Of a stretch of 34,036 bases of DNA, positions 32,624 through 34,036 are shown piece by piece. Position numbers and translations under genes: made by a program. The notes beneath the pieces are model-generated. The model saw nothing but the letters and a program-made list of their open reading frames with translations. It had not been told where the DNA came from and searched no databases. The stretch's first letter is position 1. The number at the start of each line of letters is the position of its first letter. Source of the DNA: Varibaculum cambriense (GTDB lineage: Bacteria; Actinomycetota; Actinomycetes; Actinomycetales; Actinomycetaceae); the NCBI RefSeq assembly GCF_002848005.1, contig NZ_PKHX01000012.1, forward strand, positions 1 to 34,036, in the 5' to 3' direction.

Positions 32624-33799
32624 ATGAACAAACTCGCGAAGTGGGTTAAGTCCCACAAACCACATACGGCAGGAATCATCATCGCAGTCGTGGCTGTAAT
32701 CGCACTCTCAGTTGCCGGAATAACTGGAGTATTCAGCGCAAAGCCCGCTGATACTGCGTCCAGCGAAACCAAAGTGTCCAGCGAAACCAAAGTAACCGCA
32801 GAAGTTCCCGCGGGCACTGAAAAGACGCCTGTTACCGTCAACGTCGTATCTGACGACAAGGTGACCGAGGCATCGACTCCTGCTATCGTCCGCGTACAGA
32901 GCACCGACAAGCGCTCTAAACCAGTAGACTTCTACCATGCTGTAGACTCAGGCAAGAAGACCGACAGTGTCGAAGTATCGCCTGGCGACTACAAAGTCAC
33001 CGTAACCGGTGTCATCAACAACGACGGTTCCGTCGCAAAGCCTGCTAAGGAATTCAAGGAAATCGCAGTCAGCATCAAGTCCACTGACAAGAAGAGCGAT
33101 GCCGAGAACAAGGCGACTGTCAACGTCAATCTTGACGAGACCATCCCTGCCGACAAAGTGACGGCTGACGATGTGAAGGAAATCGCCGACACAACGAAGA
33201 CCGCCATCGAGAACGGCGACAGCTCCCTTAAGGGTGATGCTGGAAAGGCAATCCTCGATAAGGTCGATGCCAACACTAAAGCTAATGCTCACCTTTCAGA
33301 AGATGCAAAAGCAAACGTTGCTGAAAGCGCTGAAAAGGCGCAAGCCTCGACTGAAACTAAGGCAAAGACTACTGTAACGGATGCTCCGCAGTCTGCAAGT
33401 CAGCCTTCGGCTCCTGCAAACAACAGTAATAAACCAGCGTCTAAGCCTGCTGAAAAGGCTAAGACCTGGGTGCCTGAAAAGGGTCACTGGGAAAACACCA
33501 CCCAAAAGGTGTGGGTTCCTAACGTAGTTACTGTAACCGACAAGCCCGCTTGGGACGAGAAGGTAGAAACCGGAACCAAATACGTATTCAGCGACGGCTT
33601 CACTACTTATAGCAATGCAGAACGCCGTGCCTATAGCAAACGAATGCTTCAGGCAGGTACACCTGTAAGCTACACCTGGTACCCTGAATACAAGACCGTG
33701 CACCACCCGGCAGTGACCCGCACTGAAGACCGTGGTCACTACGAAAACAAGGTCACAGGTAGAAAATGGGTTGTTGACGTACCAGGACACTACGAATAG
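32624..33799 (+). CDS. Membrane-anchored extracellular protein of unknown function
   Basis: 391 aa. A basic N-terminus (MNKLAKWVKSHKPHT) and one hydrophobic segment (about 17-37) form a signal anchor; no LPxTG end is present. An 18-base tandem duplication encodes SSETKVSSETKV (32759-32794). Then come a beta-rich domain (VNVVSDDKVTEASTPAIVRV and on to about 150), an acidic helical linker with many Lys/Asp/Ala, a Pro/Ser/Asn spacer, and a C-terminal Trp/Tyr/His-rich module with WVPEKGHWE, DKPAWDEKVE, YKTVHHPAVTR and GRKWVVDVPGHYE. Modules of this kind occur in Gram-positive surface proteins; binding to wall or host is a guess. AAGGAGA lies before the ATG and a strong terminator follows. Confidence 0.8.
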   Translation: MNKLAKWVKSHKPHTAGIIIAVVAVIALSVAGITGVFSAKPADTASSETKVSSETKVTAEVPAGTEKTPVTVNVVSDDKVTEASTPAIVRVQSTDKRSKPVDFYHAVDSGKKTDSVEVSPGDYKVTVTGVINNDGSVAKPAKEFKEIAVSIKSTDKKSDAENKATVNVNLDETIPADKVTADDVKEIADTTKTAIENGDSSLKGDAGKAILDKVDANTKANAHLSEDAKANVAESAEKAQASTETKAKTTVTDAPQSASQPSAPANNSNKPASKPAEKAKTWVPEKGHWENTTQKVWVPNVVTVTDKPAWDEKVETGTKYVFSDGFTTYSNAERRAYSKRMLQAGTPVSYTWYPEYKTVHHPAVTRTEDRGHYENKVTGRKWVVDVPGHYE

Positions 33800-33839
33800 T
33801 CCTGCTACAAAAAGCCCAACCCAGCACTACCACACAGAA

Positions 33840-33867
33840 GAACCCCTGTCCGCAAGGACAGGGGTTC
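33840..33867 (+). terminator. Strong intrinsic terminator of the surface-protein gene
   Basis: GAACCCCTGTCC and GGACAGGGGTTC form a perfect 12-bp stem with a GCAA tetraloop, followed by an uninterrupted run of T. It begins 41 bases after the stop codon. Confidence 0.95.
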
Positions 33868-33986
33868 TTTTTTTCACGAAAACATCGCCCTCACAGGCTC
33901 AACGTGACCATCCCAAAATGCATCCACACTCCACATACGGGCTAATGCCCGAATGGGGGTGCGGACGGAATGTTGGAGAGTGTTTT

Positions 33987-34036
33987 ATGAATGTTTCGTA
34001 TTCTCGGGAGCAGCGTCGTGAGGCGTTGAGGGTGTA
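33987..34036 (+). CDS. Start of a probable transposase (cut by window edge)
   Basis: Only MNVSYSREQRREALRV is visible. YSREQRREALRV resembles the first helix of IS3-type OrfA/HTH transposase proteins (xxxEqReeAlrly). GGAGAG stands about 7 bases before the ATG. An inverted pair CGGGC-TAAT-GCCCG lies upstream near 33939-33952. With 16 residues the identity is tentative. Confidence 0.45.
   Translation, partial: MNVSYSREQRREALRV

Overview
The window looks like the chromosome of a mid-GC actinobacterium. The RNase D/DUF3000 pair, the actinobacterial-type 5S rRNA end, the TreY/TreZ/GlgX operon and several leaderless-looking promoters fit Actinomycetaceae (Varibaculum- or Mobiluncus-like). The family assignment is inference from gene content; no database was consulted.

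Layout. 1-120: 3' end of a 5S rRNA gene and the rrn terminator. 169-3507: RNase D and a DUF3000 protein on the minus strand, then an ATP-grasp ligase resembling D-aspartate ligases on the plus strand. 3580-10055: minus-strand operon glgX-treY-treZ, which debranches glycogen and turns maltodextrin ends into trehalose. 10249-11736: decayed sortase-anchored beta-helix adhesin with frameshifts, a nonsense codon and a lost N-terminus. 11723-15927: DeoR-type repressor divergent from a three-gene sugar cluster (FGGY kinase, 2-hydroxyacid dehydrogenase, class II aldolase), with a palindrome in the shared promoter. 16260-17414: PLP aminotransferase. 17550-18839: two tandem HicA/HicB-like toxin-antitoxin modules. 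18905-21484: TetR regulator divergent from a two-gene ABC-2 exporter, with a perfect operator between them.

21745-30034 is a defence-type region. It opens with a retron-like unit: a 409-aa retron-family reverse transcriptase preceded by a highly structured segment. Two 18-nt segments (21745-21762 and 21915-21932) can form an a1/a2 stem that encloses an msr-like hairpin and an msd-like stem-loop set. The second arm lies inside the first codons of the RT gene, so the RNA and the mRNA start compete for the same bases. The RT has YCDD instead of YADD, ILG instead of the retron VTG, and no visible NAxxH, so it is probably a divergent or little-described retron. No obvious effector gene sits beside it. 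A four-copy, 23-nt-period tandem repeat and a truncated HTH regulator follow, then a complete type I restriction-modification operon hsdM-hsdS-hsdR whose genes overlap by four bases.

30035-34036 is accessory DNA: a 144-bp element with perfect 15-bp terminal inverted repeats, a 152-bp direct repeat flanking a membrane protein of unknown function, two ribbon-helix-helix relatives (one a fragment), a membrane-anchored surface protein, a strong terminator, and the start of what is probably a transposase gene at the right edge.
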